Assembly: GCF_937890665.1 (NCBI RefSeq)
Contig: NZ_CALADU010000072.1
Span: 1-19,711 of the forward strand
Reading direction: 5' to 3'
Length of the DNA: 19,711 nt
Source: an uncultured Subdoligranulum sp.
Lineage (GTDB): Bacteria; Bacillota_A; Clostridia; Oscillospirales; Ruminococcaceae
Part shown: piece after piece, positions 7,651 to 15,238 of the stretch
How the letters are laid out: every line of letters begins with the position of its first letter
How positions within the stretch are numbered: the first letter of the stretch is position 1
Position numbers and translations under genes: made by a program
Notes under the pieces: model-generated
What the model was told of the DNA's origin: nothing
What the model saw: only the letters and a program-made list of their open reading frames with translations
The model's database searches: none

Positions 7651-7670
7651 AAGACGTATTCCTGCGTCTT
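7651..7670. other. Inverted repeat at the start of the rubrerythrin transcript
   Basis: AAGACG (7651-7656) and CGTCTT (7665-7670) are exact reverse complements around 8 bases. The repeat begins at about +1 of the predicted transcript. It could be an operator or a 5' mRNA stem that protects the message; sequence alone cannot separate these. Confidence 0.45.
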
Positions 7671-7677
7671 TGGCTCT

Positions 7678-7706
7678 ATTATAGCCTCGCATCCTTACAA
7701 TGTCAA
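7678..7706 (-). promoter_or_regulatory. Promoter of rubrerythrin
   Basis: On the minus strand the -35 is TTGACA (7701-7706) and the -10 is TATAAT (7678-7683), with 17 bases between. Both are perfect consensus, which predicts very strong sigma-A transcription unless repressed. Confidence 0.93.
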
Positions 7707-7736
7707 TAGGATTTATCAATTTTTTAAGAAAAAATC

Positions 7737-8276
7737 TTATTTTTTAAAAGGATCCCTTTTTTCCTTCTGCTGGTTTGGAAGACTAGGCAATGCAGAGAAC
7801 AAAGCACTGGAAAGAATATAACTTAGTGCTCCCACCCCAATGCCCGCCAGCAGCAGTACCGGGGCATAAGCCAACGCCATAGCGCTGCTTAAAATCAGAG
7901 AAGCCGCCAGCAACTGCCCAAGATTGTGAGCCAAAGCCCCACAGATACAATAAATATAGCCGCTGATCGGTATGGGACCAACCAAAAGGCCCCATAAAAC
8001 GAAAAGGGAGAGCACACCTCCGCAAAGAGAAAGAATTCCTGCCGTAGCGCCGCGGGTCAAAAATGCAAAAAGCGCCTTTAATACGACTAGCATCCAAGCC
8101 GTGCGTGTACGCAAGAAAATGAGGGAGAACATAACTACAATATTAGAAAGCCCAAGTTTTAAAGCCGGAATTAATCCTAAAAGCGGCGCAACACAAGATT
8201 CCAACCAAGATAGTGCGATTGCCAAAGCAAACAACATTCCGGTCAGTGCAATCTCGCGGGCCTTAGAATTGCGCAT
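7737..8276 (-). CDS. Gx transporter / heptaprenyl diphosphate synthase component I-like membrane protein
   Basis: This small, very hydrophobic protein (179 residues from the start chosen) matches the family annotated as Gx transporter or heptaprenyl diphosphate synthase component I. The family-type segment ALSWLES, then GLIPALKLGLSNIVV, follows the first helix, and about five membrane segments can be traced. Its biochemical role is unproven; many relatives lie beside FMN-binding or ApbE genes, which are absent here. I choose the ATG at 8274-8276 because a purine-rich AAGGGGAAAAGGGGG precedes it. The upstream in-frame ATG at 8298-8300 has no ribosome-binding site and would lie only a few bases after the predicted transcription start. 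The basic C-terminal tail ends at an A/T-rich region with no convincing terminator. Confidence 0.88.
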   Translation of the reverse strand: MRNSKAREIALTGMLFALAIALSWLESCVAPLLGLIPALKLGLSNIVVMFSLIFLRTRTAWMLVVLKALFAFLTRGATAGILSLCGGVLSLFVLWGLLVGPIPISGYIYCICGALAHNLGQLLAASLILSSAMALAYAPVLLLAGIGVGALSYILSSALFSALPSLPNQQKEKRDPFKK

Positions 8277-8311
8277 CCCCCTTTTCCCCTTTCCGTTCAT
8301 TTCTATTTGGG

Positions 8312-8341
8312 AGTGTACGGCAAACGCAGCGCTTTTGTCAA
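8312..8341 (-). promoter_or_regulatory. Promoter of the Gx-type membrane protein gene
   Basis: The minus-strand -35 is TTGACA (8336-8341) and the -10 is TACACT (8312-8317), with 18 bases between. Transcription would start near 8305, which makes the ATG at 8298-8300 unusable for normal initiation and supports the start at 8276. Confidence 0.8.
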
Positions 8342-8379
8342 GAGCACAAAAAATTTACAATCACCGGGACGGTTTTTGT

Positions 8380-8401
8380 ACCGGTTTCGACGAAAACGGG
8401 T
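8380..8401. promoter_or_regulatory. Imperfect dyad abutting the lipoprotein promoter
   Basis: ACCGGTTT (8380-8387) pairs with AAACGGGT (8394-8401) at 7 of 8 positions, around CGACGA. It ends at the -35 box of the lipoprotein promoter, in the region between two divergent promoters. It could be an activator or repressor site. I do not recognise the motif. Confidence 0.35.
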
Positions 8402-8429
8402 TGAAAAAGCGCCGCAAATAGTGTATCCT
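8401..8429 (+). promoter_or_regulatory. Promoter of the DUF4358 lipoprotein gene
   Basis: The -35 is TTGAAA (8401-8406) and the -10 is TATCCT (8424-8429), with an ideal 17-base spacer. Transcription would start near 8436, leaving a leader of about 90 bases that begins with a hairpin. Confidence 0.6.
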
Positions 8430-8436
8430 AATAAGG

Positions 8437-8464
8437 AATCCCGATCAGATGTGCCGGGATTTTT
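8437..8464 (+). other. Terminator-like hairpin in the lipoprotein leader
   Basis: AATCCCG (8437-8443) and CGGGATT (8455-8461) form a perfect 7-bp stem, and the run of five T at 8460-8464 follows. It sits at the very start of the predicted transcript. It may attenuate transcription or protect the 5' end; no riboswitch-like fold is recognisable around it. Confidence 0.45.
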
Positions 8465-8528
8465 GAGACACTTTCACAACAACAATGCAAGATTGACTTG
8501 TGAGAAAATACAAAGGAGATTTCTTCCC

Positions 8529-9113
8529 ATGAAAAAATTACTTCCGTTCCTGTTGTGTGCTGCGATTCTTTTGGCTGGTTGCACCAATGCTTCTGAGTCC
8601 GAGGCTTCCTCCTCCAGCGAAACTTCTTCTGTGTCGGAAACGGTGAGCTCGGAAGAAACGTCGGACGCCGCCTCTTCGGAAGCGCAGAGTGAATCTTCTG
8701 AAGAAGCGCAAACCGCCAATCTGGAAAGCGCCGTGGCCGCTCTGGAGGCCGTCAACCCCATCGAGAATCCTTTGACCTATACGGACTTCGATGTAGAGAA
8801 CACGTTGATGCTGACGCTGGATAATCTTGTTGCTTACAAAGGCGACGTAAGCAACAATCAGGCGGATTGTGGCTTGGTCTTTGTGGCGCAAGCGAAAGAA
8901 GGAAAGGTCGCTGACGTTGAGGCCGAATTGCAAGCCTATAAAGAGAGCCTGACTGCCAATGATATGTATGTGGAATTTGCCGATAAAATGGCGTTGGCCA
9001 AGGAGGCACGCATTGTCACCAACGGAAACTACGTTGCGATGGTGATTGCCAGTGTCGGTGTGGGCGACTATACCGAGATCGATCAAACTCTGGAAACGGC
9101 ATTGAATTTCTGA
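8529..9113 (+). CDS. DUF4358 lipoprotein
   Basis: This 194-residue protein has a lipoprotein signal peptide with lipobox LAGC and lipidated Cys18, so it should be anchored on the outer face of the membrane. A low-complexity Ser/Glu/Ala linker covers about residues 20-62. The remaining domain, from the YTDFDVENTL segment to the C-terminus, resembles DUF4358, whose function is unknown. The ATG is chosen because AAAGGAGAT lies 8 bases upstream and the signal peptide begins there; the open frame extends further upstream but has no ribosome-binding site. It lies just before an MBOAT acyltransferase and a DHHW protein on the same strand, which suggests a structural or scaffold role in surface acylation. 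That role is inferred. Confidence 0.85.
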   Translation: MKKLLPFLLCAAILLAGCTNASESEASSSSETSSVSETVSSEETSDAASSEAQSESSEEAQTANLESAVAALEAVNPIENPLTYTDFDVENTLMLTLDNLVAYKGDVSNNQADCGLVFVAQAKEGKVADVEAELQAYKESLTANDMYVEFADKMALAKEARIVTNGNYVAMVIASVGVGDYTEIDQTLETALNF

Positions 9114-9136
9114 TTTCCCTAGTGCAACAACCCCCT

Positions 9137-9170
9137 ACGGGCCGTTACCTGCTTTGGTAACGGCCCGTTT
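9137..9170 (+). terminator. Strong hairpin between lipoprotein and acyltransferase genes
   Basis: ACGGGCCGTTACC (9137-9149) and GGTAACGGCCCGT (9156-9168) form a perfect 13-bp stem with a 6-base loop, followed by TTTATTG. It resembles an intrinsic terminator with a short U-tract. Only 27 bases separate it from the next ATG, leaving no room for a normal promoter, so partial readthrough is likely. Confidence 0.75.
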
Positions 9171-9195
9171 ATTGCTAAACAAAAGAGGAGTGCGC

Positions 9196-10587
9196 ATGGT
9201 CTTTAATAGCGTTGTGTTTTTATTTTGCTTTTTGCCCGCAGCGCTGGTGTTATATTACATAACACCGGGGCGAGCCAAGAATGCCGTTCTGCTGGTGGAA
9301 AGCCTCCTGTTTTATTGTTGGACAGGTACAGCGTTCCTGCCGCTGGTTCTGTGCTTGGTAGCATTTAACTATGTGTGGGGGCTGCTCCTCACAAAGGCAA
9401 GAAAAGTTGGCTGGATCTTGCCTTTAGTGGCAATTTTGGTCAATTTGGGCGTTTTGGTGTATTTCAAATATGCCAATTTCCTAATTGAAACATGGAATCA
9501 AATCACCCACTTTGGTTTGAGCTCGCTGGATATCGGTGATGTGCTTCCTTTGGGAATCAGCTATTACATCTTCAAAATTATCAGCTATGAAGTAGATGTA
9601 TATACCGGCAAGGTAGAGGCCGAAAAGAACCCCATCACGTTTGCGTGCTATGTCCTGTTCTTCCCCCAGCTAATCGTAGGCCCGATTGTAAAGTATCGGG
9701 ACATGGCTTCGCAGCTGCACCAGTATACTGGGCGTTGTAGTTTGCTCCAAATCGAACACGGTATAGAACTGTTCGTGTTCGGTCTTGCCAAAAAGGTGAT
9801 TTTAGCCGATTCGATCGGAGCCTTGTGGACCGATATAATCGGCAGCGACGGTGTCGGACTGGCCAATGTTTCCACACCGCTGGCATGGCTGGGAATTTTG
9901 GCGTATTCCTTGCAGTTGTATTTTGACTTTGCCGGCTACAGCGAGATGAGCAATGGTCTGGCTGCTATGCTGGGCTTTGATTGCGCCGCAAACTTTGACT
10001 TGCCCTATATTTCCGGCAGCATCACAGAATTTTGGCGGCGTTGGCACATTTCCCTGTCCAGTTGGTTCCGCGACTATATCTACATTCCGCTAGGCGGCAA
10101 CCGCAAGGGCAAAGGGCGTCAGCTCTTGAATATGTTGCTGGTATGGGCGGCCACCGGAATTTGGCACGGCGCCAGTTGGAATTTCATCTGCTGGGGCCTG
10201 TATTACTTTGTTCTATTGACCATAGAAAAACTTTTCTTGCTAAAGCATTTGCAAAAGGGGCGCGTTTGGCCGCATTTGTACACCCTCTTCTTTGTGGTAC
10301 TTGGCTGGGGCATTTTCACAGCCAATCAACCCGGCGCACCATTAGGCTTGCTTTTACAAAAATTGTTTACCCCGCAAAGCGGTATTTCTGCCATGTATTA
10401 TCTGCGAAATTACGGGGTTCTTCTTGTGCTGGGCTGTCTATGTTCTTCTGCTCTTCCGCGTTGGCTATGGCAAAAAATCAGCCGCTGTGCTCCGCTCAAG
10501 ATCATCGTCTTTCTGTTGTTGGCTTTGCTGTGCATAGCCTATGTCGTCGCTGCCACCAACTCTACCGCACTGTATGCAAACTTCTAA
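9196..10587 (+). CDS. MBOAT family O-acyltransferase (AlgI/DltB-like)
   Basis: This 463-residue multi-pass membrane protein belongs to the membrane-bound O-acyltransferase family, whose AlgI, DltB and PatA branches move acetyl or acyl groups across the membrane onto extracellular polymers. The signature segment starts at FWRRWH with His284, continues through FRDYIYIPLGGNRKG, and ends at WHGASWNF with the invariant His324, the position of the catalytic histidine in AlgI. Roughly ten hydrophobic segments surround it. The ATG has AGAGGAG 5 bases upstream and gives the family-typical start MVFNSVVFLF. The DHHW gene follows after 16 bases, as in AlgI-AlgJ/X and DltB-DltD pairings. The acceptor polymer cannot be told from the window, since no glycosyltransferase or teichoic-acid gene is adjacent. 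Confidence 0.95.
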   Translation: MVFNSVVFLFCFLPAALVLYYITPGRAKNAVLLVESLLFYCWTGTAFLPLVLCLVAFNYVWGLLLTKARKVGWILPLVAILVNLGVLVYFKYANFLIETWNQITHFGLSSLDIGDVLPLGISYYIFKIISYEVDVYTGKVEAEKNPITFACYVLFFPQLIVGPIVKYRDMASQLHQYTGRCSLLQIEHGIELFVFGLAKKVILADSIGALWTDIIGSDGVGLANVSTPLAWLGILAYSLQLYFDFAGYSEMSNGLAAMLGFDCAANFDLPYISGSITEFWRRWHISLSSWFRDYIYIPLGGNRKGKGRQLLNMLLVWAATGIWHGASWNFICWGLYYFVLLTIEKLFLLKHLQKGRVWPHLYTLFFVVLGWGIFTANQPGAPLGLLLQKLFTPQSGISAMYYLRNYGVLLVLGCLCSSALPRWLWQKISRCAPLKIIVFLLLALLCIAYVVAATNSTALYANF

Positions 10588-10603
10588 AAAGGAGGGGAAC
10601 CGT

Positions 10604-11785
10604 ATGTCGAAAACGATTTATAGAAAAGCTGGCCGACGGGCGGGATACCCTTTACTGGTCTGCTGTGCGGTATTGCTGTTCGGTATCTCTCTTATCAATT
10701 TAATTTGGCCGAAACGCACTTTGATCGAGCTGGAGAATCGAAATGCCGCAAAGCTGTCTCCCCCTACGCTATCCGGTCTTTTAGATGGAAGTTGGCAAAC
10801 TTCTTTTTCCAACTGGATGCAAGATCAATTTATGATGCGAGATCAATGGATCAACACCCAACGAGCCATCGATGAAGTGGCTTTTCAAAAAGTGGAAGAG
10901 GGCGGAATTCTGCTGGGAAAAGACCACTGGATGTTCACGAAATTGTTTACCGTGTCAGACAGCACCAAAAAGCAGTTGGAGAAAAATGTGAACGCGGTTA
11001 CGGAGTTCGCCGCTAAATATCCGGGCAAGGTCACCTTTTTGTTGGCCCCCTCTGCCAGCGTGATCTATTCCGAAGAACTTCCTATCGGCGCCCCCATGGT
11101 GAACGAAGACGGAATGCTGGATGAAATCTTTGCCAAAGTAGGCACTACGGCTTCGGTTTTAGATTTGCGTACCACGTTTACGGAAAATAAAGATCAGTAT
11201 CTTTATTTTAAAACCGACCATCACTGGACCCCTGCGGGTGCCTATCTGGCCTACCAACAGTTTTGTGCTCTGAAAGGACTTACTCCCTTTGATACCAATG
11301 CTCACGAAGCCGTAACCATTGATGATTTTCAAGGGACCCATTATTCTGCCACCCGGCTTTGGAACGTAGAAAACGATTCGATCACCTATTACCCGTTGGA
11401 TAACCAGATGACAATTTTCCAGACCATCGGGGAAGCAGAGTTTGAGCCAGTGTCCACCGAGAATCTCATCAACACCGATAAATTTACAACTCGGGACAAA
11501 TATGCTGCGTTTTTGGATGGCAATAATGGCTATTCCGTAATTGAAGGAAATGGCACCGGAAGTATTCTCGTAGTCAAAGACAGTTATGCTAATAGCTTTG
11601 TCCCCTACCTAACCGAAAATTATGCCAAAATCGGTGTAATAGACTTCCGGAATTTCCGGTATGGCTTGGACTCCACCATCGCAAAAGAAGGCTATGATGA
11701 AATCCTGATTTTGTACAATTTCCAGACCTTCATTGCCGATACCAATTTGATCAATATTGCGCGTCCATCCACGTTGACGGAATAA
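10604..11785 (+). CDS. DHHW family (SGNH/AlgX-like) protein
   Basis: This 393-residue protein has one N-terminal membrane anchor (about residues 17-36) and a large extracytoplasmic domain. The family-naming motif is Asp205-His206-His207-Trp208 in TDHHWTP. A later segment, KDSYANSF, places Ser327 where SGNH-fold AlgX/AlgJ acetyltransferases carry the catalytic serine, so a Ser-His-Asp active site is likely. It would accept acyl groups from the preceding MBOAT protein and transfer them to a surface glycan, by analogy with AlgJ/AlgX, PatB and DltD. The ATG is 7 bases after a GGAGGGG site and 16 bases after the MBOAT stop. A good terminator ends the operon. The family assignment is firm; the substrate is unknown. 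Confidence 0.92.
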   Translation: MSKTIYRKAGRRAGYPLLVCCAVLLFGISLINLIWPKRTLIELENRNAAKLSPPTLSGLLDGSWQTSFSNWMQDQFMMRDQWINTQRAIDEVAFQKVEEGGILLGKDHWMFTKLFTVSDSTKKQLEKNVNAVTEFAAKYPGKVTFLLAPSASVIYSEELPIGAPMVNEDGMLDEIFAKVGTTASVLDLRTTFTENKDQYLYFKTDHHWTPAGAYLAYQQFCALKGLTPFDTNAHEAVTIDDFQGTHYSATRLWNVENDSITYYPLDNQMTIFQTIGEAEFEPVSTENLINTDKFTTRDKYAAFLDGNNGYSVIEGNGTGSILVVKDSYANSFVPYLTENYAKIGVIDFRNFRYGLDSTIAKEGYDEILILYNFQTFIADTNLINIARPSTLTE

Positions 11786-11795
11786 CGCATACAAT

Positions 11796-11833
11796 AATAC
11801 CGATCCATTTCAAAAGAATGGATCGGTATTTTT
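11796..11833 (+). terminator. Terminator after the DHHW gene, shared with gerC
   Basis: AATACCGATCCATT (11796-11809) and AATGGATCGGTATT (11817-11830) form a perfect 14-bp stem with a 7-base loop, followed by TTT. It is a strong plus-strand terminator. The gerC stop codon (11833-11835) abuts it from the other side, and the minus-strand tail is only mildly T-rich, so bidirectional use is possible. Confidence 0.88.
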
Positions 11834-12774
11834 CATGCAAAAAAGACTTCCAACTGCGGCGTCGAAATTTCTGCATCGGGGCCATAAAGACAAGCTTGCC
11901 AAAAGTCCAGATGAAAAGGATCCACCTGTGCCTCCTGAATAGGAGGCAATAGATCTGTAAAATCTTTTTGGAGTTCTGCACGCAGCAACGCTTGTAGATC
12001 CCGTTGCGATGCTGTCAGGTCTTGCCATTCGATGTCACGCAGATGGAGCTGTATACAGTTGTTCTCTACAACCATCTGTACGCGTGCACTGCATACCGCA
12101 GAACCTGCCGCATATACCGTTTGCAAATGAGTTGTTTGCCCACATAAAATTGCCGCAAGCTGTGCGGAAAGACTGTCGTCTGAGTAGATCGGTTCTGTAC
12201 CACGCGCCAAAAAGGCAAAAGAATAACCACCTGTTGATGCATATGCTGGTACACCGCAAACATTCTGCTGGGCAAATAGCTGTTGCAGCCCGCAATGCAC
12301 CTTGTAAGTCTGCTCCACCGCTTTTAGACTTTTGTATAAAGCAGGCGCTTCTTTGGTCCAACTCTCGATAGGGGTTGAACCAAGCAAAAATACAGATAGC
12401 TCTGGTGCCGGTTGTGCGTTCTCGTATAGTAATTCCCCAATTTCCTGCGCAGTTTGCCAGTCAGTATCCCACGGCAAAACCGCCAAATCTAAAAGGCCGT
12501 AATATACATCTCCGTACAGGCTTTGCTCCGCGTACTGCAATGCTTGTGCCGGTGTGGAACCTTTTGCTGCGGCAATTTTATTTTCTTGCTTCCCTATTTC
12601 TGCGTTTTGATCGGCTAATACCAAGCAAGCTGAATAACCATTGTCTTGTTTGGTAAAAAATATACCGCGAACGATTTCACGGTCAGAAAGCGCTTGACCA
12701 CCACAACCGCTTAACAACAAACTCATGAGTAAACAACTCCTTAAGAGCAAGGCTTTACTTTTTGACATAGCCAT
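11833..12774 (-). CDS. Spore germination lipoprotein, Ger(x)C family (receptor C subunit)
   Basis: This 313-residue protein has a lipoprotein signal with lipobox LSGC and lipidated Cys24, followed by a segment REIVRGIFF typical of the start of GerC mature domains. C subunits of germinant receptors sit on the outer face of the spore inner membrane with the A and B subunits. Its position after GerA- and GerB-type genes supports the call. I choose the ATG at 12772-12774 because GGGAGG lies 9 bases upstream; a longer form from 12816 would place the signal peptide internally. The gene overlaps gerB by 34 bases. At 313 residues it is somewhat shorter than the usual 360-400, and overall similarity to the family looks weak, so the identification leans partly on context. 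Confidence 0.88.
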   Translation of the reverse strand: MAMSKSKALLLRSCLLMSLLLSGCGGQALSDREIVRGIFFTKQDNGYSACLVLADQNAEIGKQENKIAAAKGSTPAQALQYAEQSLYGDVYYGLLDLAVLPWDTDWQTAQEIGELLYENAQPAPELSVFLLGSTPIESWTKEAPALYKSLKAVEQTYKVHCGLQQLFAQQNVCGVPAYASTGGYSFAFLARGTEPIYSDDSLSAQLAAILCGQTTHLQTVYAAGSAVCSARVQMVVENNCIQLHLRDIEWQDLTASQRDLQALLRAELQKDFTDLLPPIQEAQVDPFHLDFWQACLYGPDAEISTPQLEVFFA

Positions 12775-13739
12775 GTGGCAGCACCTCCCATCCCAACAAA
12801 CCATGCAAATCCCCATGTGAGTAAATTTCTAATCTGCATGGCAACCTCCATGTCGGATTTACGAAGAAGCGCACATAACACCAATAGGCCGCCTGCATAT
12901 AACGGGAAAACACGTAACGGTACCGCTGTATTTCCTGTTTGTTTTTGGTCCAGTAAAAGACAGATCCCATACAAATAGAGCGCCAATTTGATGGTGATGG
13001 CCATAACCCACAGAATCATCTGGAGACTTTCCAAACGATTGAATACCGACAAGGCGCCGCAGCGCGCTACCGCGTGGAGAGGATCCATGCGCATAGATAA
13101 AGCAGCTCCGTAAAAAAGTTCCAATACAAAATGAATTGCTACATCAAACAAAAGCGCAAGCAGCGACAGCCGCAGCAATGGATGCCGCCTCTTTTGGTCG
13201 CGCTGCGGCCATAAGGCAGGAAGAAGATATTCTGGATATAAAATCATTTGTTCCTTGGCTGCGGTCACATAGTCCGAAATTTGCAAGGGCTGGTTTTGAA
13301 GGTTAGTTATATGCAGCCTTGGTAATATGGTCAACAACATAAAAGCGGTCGCCAAAATCAGCAAGCACAAAACGACGTGAGCTGTTTGAGAGATGGCTGA
13401 CACCCGACGCAGATAAACAAGCGGCAGCAACAATGTCAGACAGACGACAGTCAGAGATAGTGTTCCCGGATACAGTCGTTGAGCCAGATTCCAAAAATGC
13501 AGCACCTCCAAAGCCGAAGTATAAAATAGCAACAACGCAAAAGAAAGACGGATAACCGGACTCGGACCGCAGTGCCAAGCCTTGGCAAAAAGCCCGCCAA
13601 TCATGGCAAGAAGCGGCGCACAAAATAAGGCAGTCATAGCTCCCACACGTGGCCAATAAGCACTTTGACTGCGGAGCAAAACGTTAACCAACACGCCCAC
13701 TGTCAAAGCTGCTAAAAGACTGGGACATTCACGCTTCAT
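12741..13739 (-). CDS. Spore germination protein, GerB family (receptor B subunit, APC-type permease)
   Basis: This 332-residue integral membrane protein has about ten hydrophobic helices along its whole length, as expected for GerB subunits, which belong to the amino acid-polyamine-organocation superfamily and help bind germinants such as amino acids. Residue-level family motifs are weak, so the identification leans on topology and on its place between A- and C-subunit genes. The ATG at 13737-13739 is preferred because the gerA-internal GGAGGTGA stands 9 bases away; the in-frame TTG at 13746-13748 touches the Shine-Dalgarno. The start overlaps the gerA end by 11 bases and the end overlaps gerC, consistent with translational coupling. 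Confidence 0.9.
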   Translation of the reverse strand: MKRECPSLLAALTVGVLVNVLLRSQSAYWPRVGAMTALFCAPLLAMIGGLFAKAWHCGPSPVIRLSFALLLFYTSALEVLHFWNLAQRLYPGTLSLTVVCLTLLLPLVYLRRVSAISQTAHVVLCLLILATAFMLLTILPRLHITNLQNQPLQISDYVTAAKEQMILYPEYLLPALWPQRDQKRRHPLLRLSLLALLFDVAIHFVLELFYGAALSMRMDPLHAVARCGALSVFNRLESLQMILWVMAITIKLALYLYGICLLLDQKQTGNTAVPLRVFPLYAGGLLVLCALLRKSDMEVAMQIRNLLTWGFAWFVGMGGAATWLCQKVKPCS

Positions 13740-15174
13740 CTTTACCAATCACCTCCCCCGATTGCGCCAGTTTTGACCAAATGCTACGCACAAAGCCATC
13801 CTGCCAAGTAGTGCGAGTTAGTGGCATCAAAGGATAAAGGTAATCATAACCGAATGGTTCACTGCCGCAGGCCATAGCCAAAATGATCAGTGCAGCGCAA
13901 GCCAACCCCAGAACTCCAAAAAAGCCAGCCAAAAGAATGACTGCAAACCGAAACAGGATGGATTGCTCGTAAAGCGAAGGAACAGCCAATGTGGCGATAG
14001 TAGCAGCTGCAGCCATCGTCAATACAGGTACGCTCACAATGCCGGCAGATACGGCGGTTTCTCCAATAATCAAGGCGCCAACAAGACTTACGGTATGACT
14101 GATAGACTGCGGTGCCCGCAGCCCAGCTTCACGCACAATCTCTAAAAGAAGGGTCACGCCTAACATTTCCAGCATAGGTGGAAGCGGTGTAGATGTTTCT
14201 GCCTGTGCCAATTTTGTGAGGAGCTGAATGGGAATAATTTCCGGAGCAAAAGCGACGGCCATTACATAGAGCCCCGGTCCAAACACCGCAAGTAAAAACG
14301 CAAGATATTTGAGAATGCGAATCAGACCAGAAAACACTGCGCCAGAAGCATAGTCGTCCAAACATTCAAAGTGTTCCGCAAAAAAGCTGGGCACGACCAG
14401 TGCATAGGGACAACCGGAAACCAATACAACCGCTTTTCCCTCACACAGACGCGCACAGGCGGTGGCCGGACGCTCTGTGTAAGCCGCTGCCGGGAAAAGG
14501 TTGAGTTTATCCTGCTTTAAAAACGACGCAAAATACGCGCTGTCCAGCAAAATCGGCAATTCAATTTCCTGCAAACGCTTTCGCAGCGCATCAATGGTTT
14601 CTTTGGGCGCTAACGAACGATCATAACAAAGACAATATTCTGTCTTAACACGCGTTTTCGCTGTTGCGATTTCCGCCACCAACGTTCCGGAACGGAACTG
14701 TCGCCGCAAGAGGGACAGATTGTTGCGCAAAAGCTCCGTAAAAGCTTCTTGGGAACCACGCATATTGCCTTCTCCGGTGGGCGTACTGATGGAGCGCTGC
14801 GGCATCTCTTGCGTGGAGAAAACGACCGCTTGTGCACAACCTTCCATCAGCAGTAGCGTCATCCCGTTGCCCAACATTTCCGTAAAAGAGGTCCAATCTT
14901 TCACCGGGTTTGGTTCTGCGGGAACAAGGCTCTGCCGCAGCAAATAATTGCAAAGTTCTTCACTACCGCCAAAAATAATCGGTTCCCGGTCCAATAGATC
15001 CAATGCCAAATGGCACAGCTTTTCGGGTGAGGACAATCCTGTAAACATTACAATCGCACAGGAAATCCCACGAATGGTAAGCTGCTTCGCATAGAAATCG
15101 CCGGAATCGCCAAAACTTTTTTCTAGAAATTCTAAATTCTTCTGTAAAGATAGGCTTAATGCCTTTTCCTGCAT
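13729..15174 (-). CDS. Spore germination protein, GerA family (receptor A subunit)
   Basis: This 481-residue protein matches the GerA family. It has a soluble N-terminal half of about 270 residues and then a membrane domain with several hydrophobic segments from about residue 285. The highly conserved segment around RAPQSISHTVSLVGAL begins at Arg353. GerA-type subunits oligomerise in the inner spore membrane and act as germinant-gated ion channels in Bacillus subtilis. The ATG has GAGGTGG 6 bases upstream. The family PFGYDYLYPLMP segment near the C-terminus is present. It heads the gerA-gerB-gerC operon and is divergent from a DUF421-DUF4363 operon across 64 bases. No consensus sigma-A promoter is visible, which fits a forespore-specific sigma factor such as sigma-G, but no clean sigma-G site is seen either. 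Confidence 0.95.
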   Translation of the reverse strand: MQEKALSLSLQKNLEFLEKSFGDSGDFYAKQLTIRGISCAIVMFTGLSSPEKLCHLALDLLDREPIIFGGSEELCNYLLRQSLVPAEPNPVKDWTSFTEMLGNGMTLLLMEGCAQAVVFSTQEMPQRSISTPTGEGNMRGSQEAFTELLRNNLSLLRRQFRSGTLVAEIATAKTRVKTEYCLCYDRSLAPKETIDALRKRLQEIELPILLDSAYFASFLKQDKLNLFPAAAYTERPATACARLCEGKAVVLVSGCPYALVVPSFFAEHFECLDDYASGAVFSGLIRILKYLAFLLAVFGPGLYVMAVAFAPEIIPIQLLTKLAQAETSTPLPPMLEMLGVTLLLEIVREAGLRAPQSISHTVSLVGALIIGETAVSAGIVSVPVLTMAAAATIATLAVPSLYEQSILFRFAVILLAGFFGVLGLACAALIILAMACGSEPFGYDYLYPLMPLTRTTWQDGFVRSIWSKLAQSGEVIGKDEA

Positions 15175-15202
15175 GGGTGACCACCTCGTTCAAAAGTAGT
15201 CT

Positions 15203-15220
15203 TGCCCAAAATGCCCAAAA
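15203..15220. repeat. Tandem 9-bp direct repeat between gerA and DUF421
   Basis: TGCCCAAAA occurs twice in immediate succession (15203-15211 and 15212-15220), in the middle of the 64-bp divergent region. Head-to-tail repeats in such a place could bind a regulator controlling both operons. No known regulator motif is recognised. Confidence 0.6.
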
Positions 15221-15238
15221 TATGAGGAACTTACAAGA

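Noticed and set aside
7721..7740. Terminator for the Gx-type gene
   Set aside because: The TAAGA/TCTTA stem is only 5 bp of A/T-rich sequence and is followed by A rather than T on the minus strand.
8342..8528. Riboswitch upstream of the lipoprotein gene
   Set aside because: The leader is about 90 bases with only a small hairpin, and no conserved riboswitch core is recognisable.
15174..15238. Clear sigma-G promoter for gerA
   Set aside because: The best pair matches the consensus only partly, especially in the -10 element. I mention it as weak support in a finding but do not annotate it.
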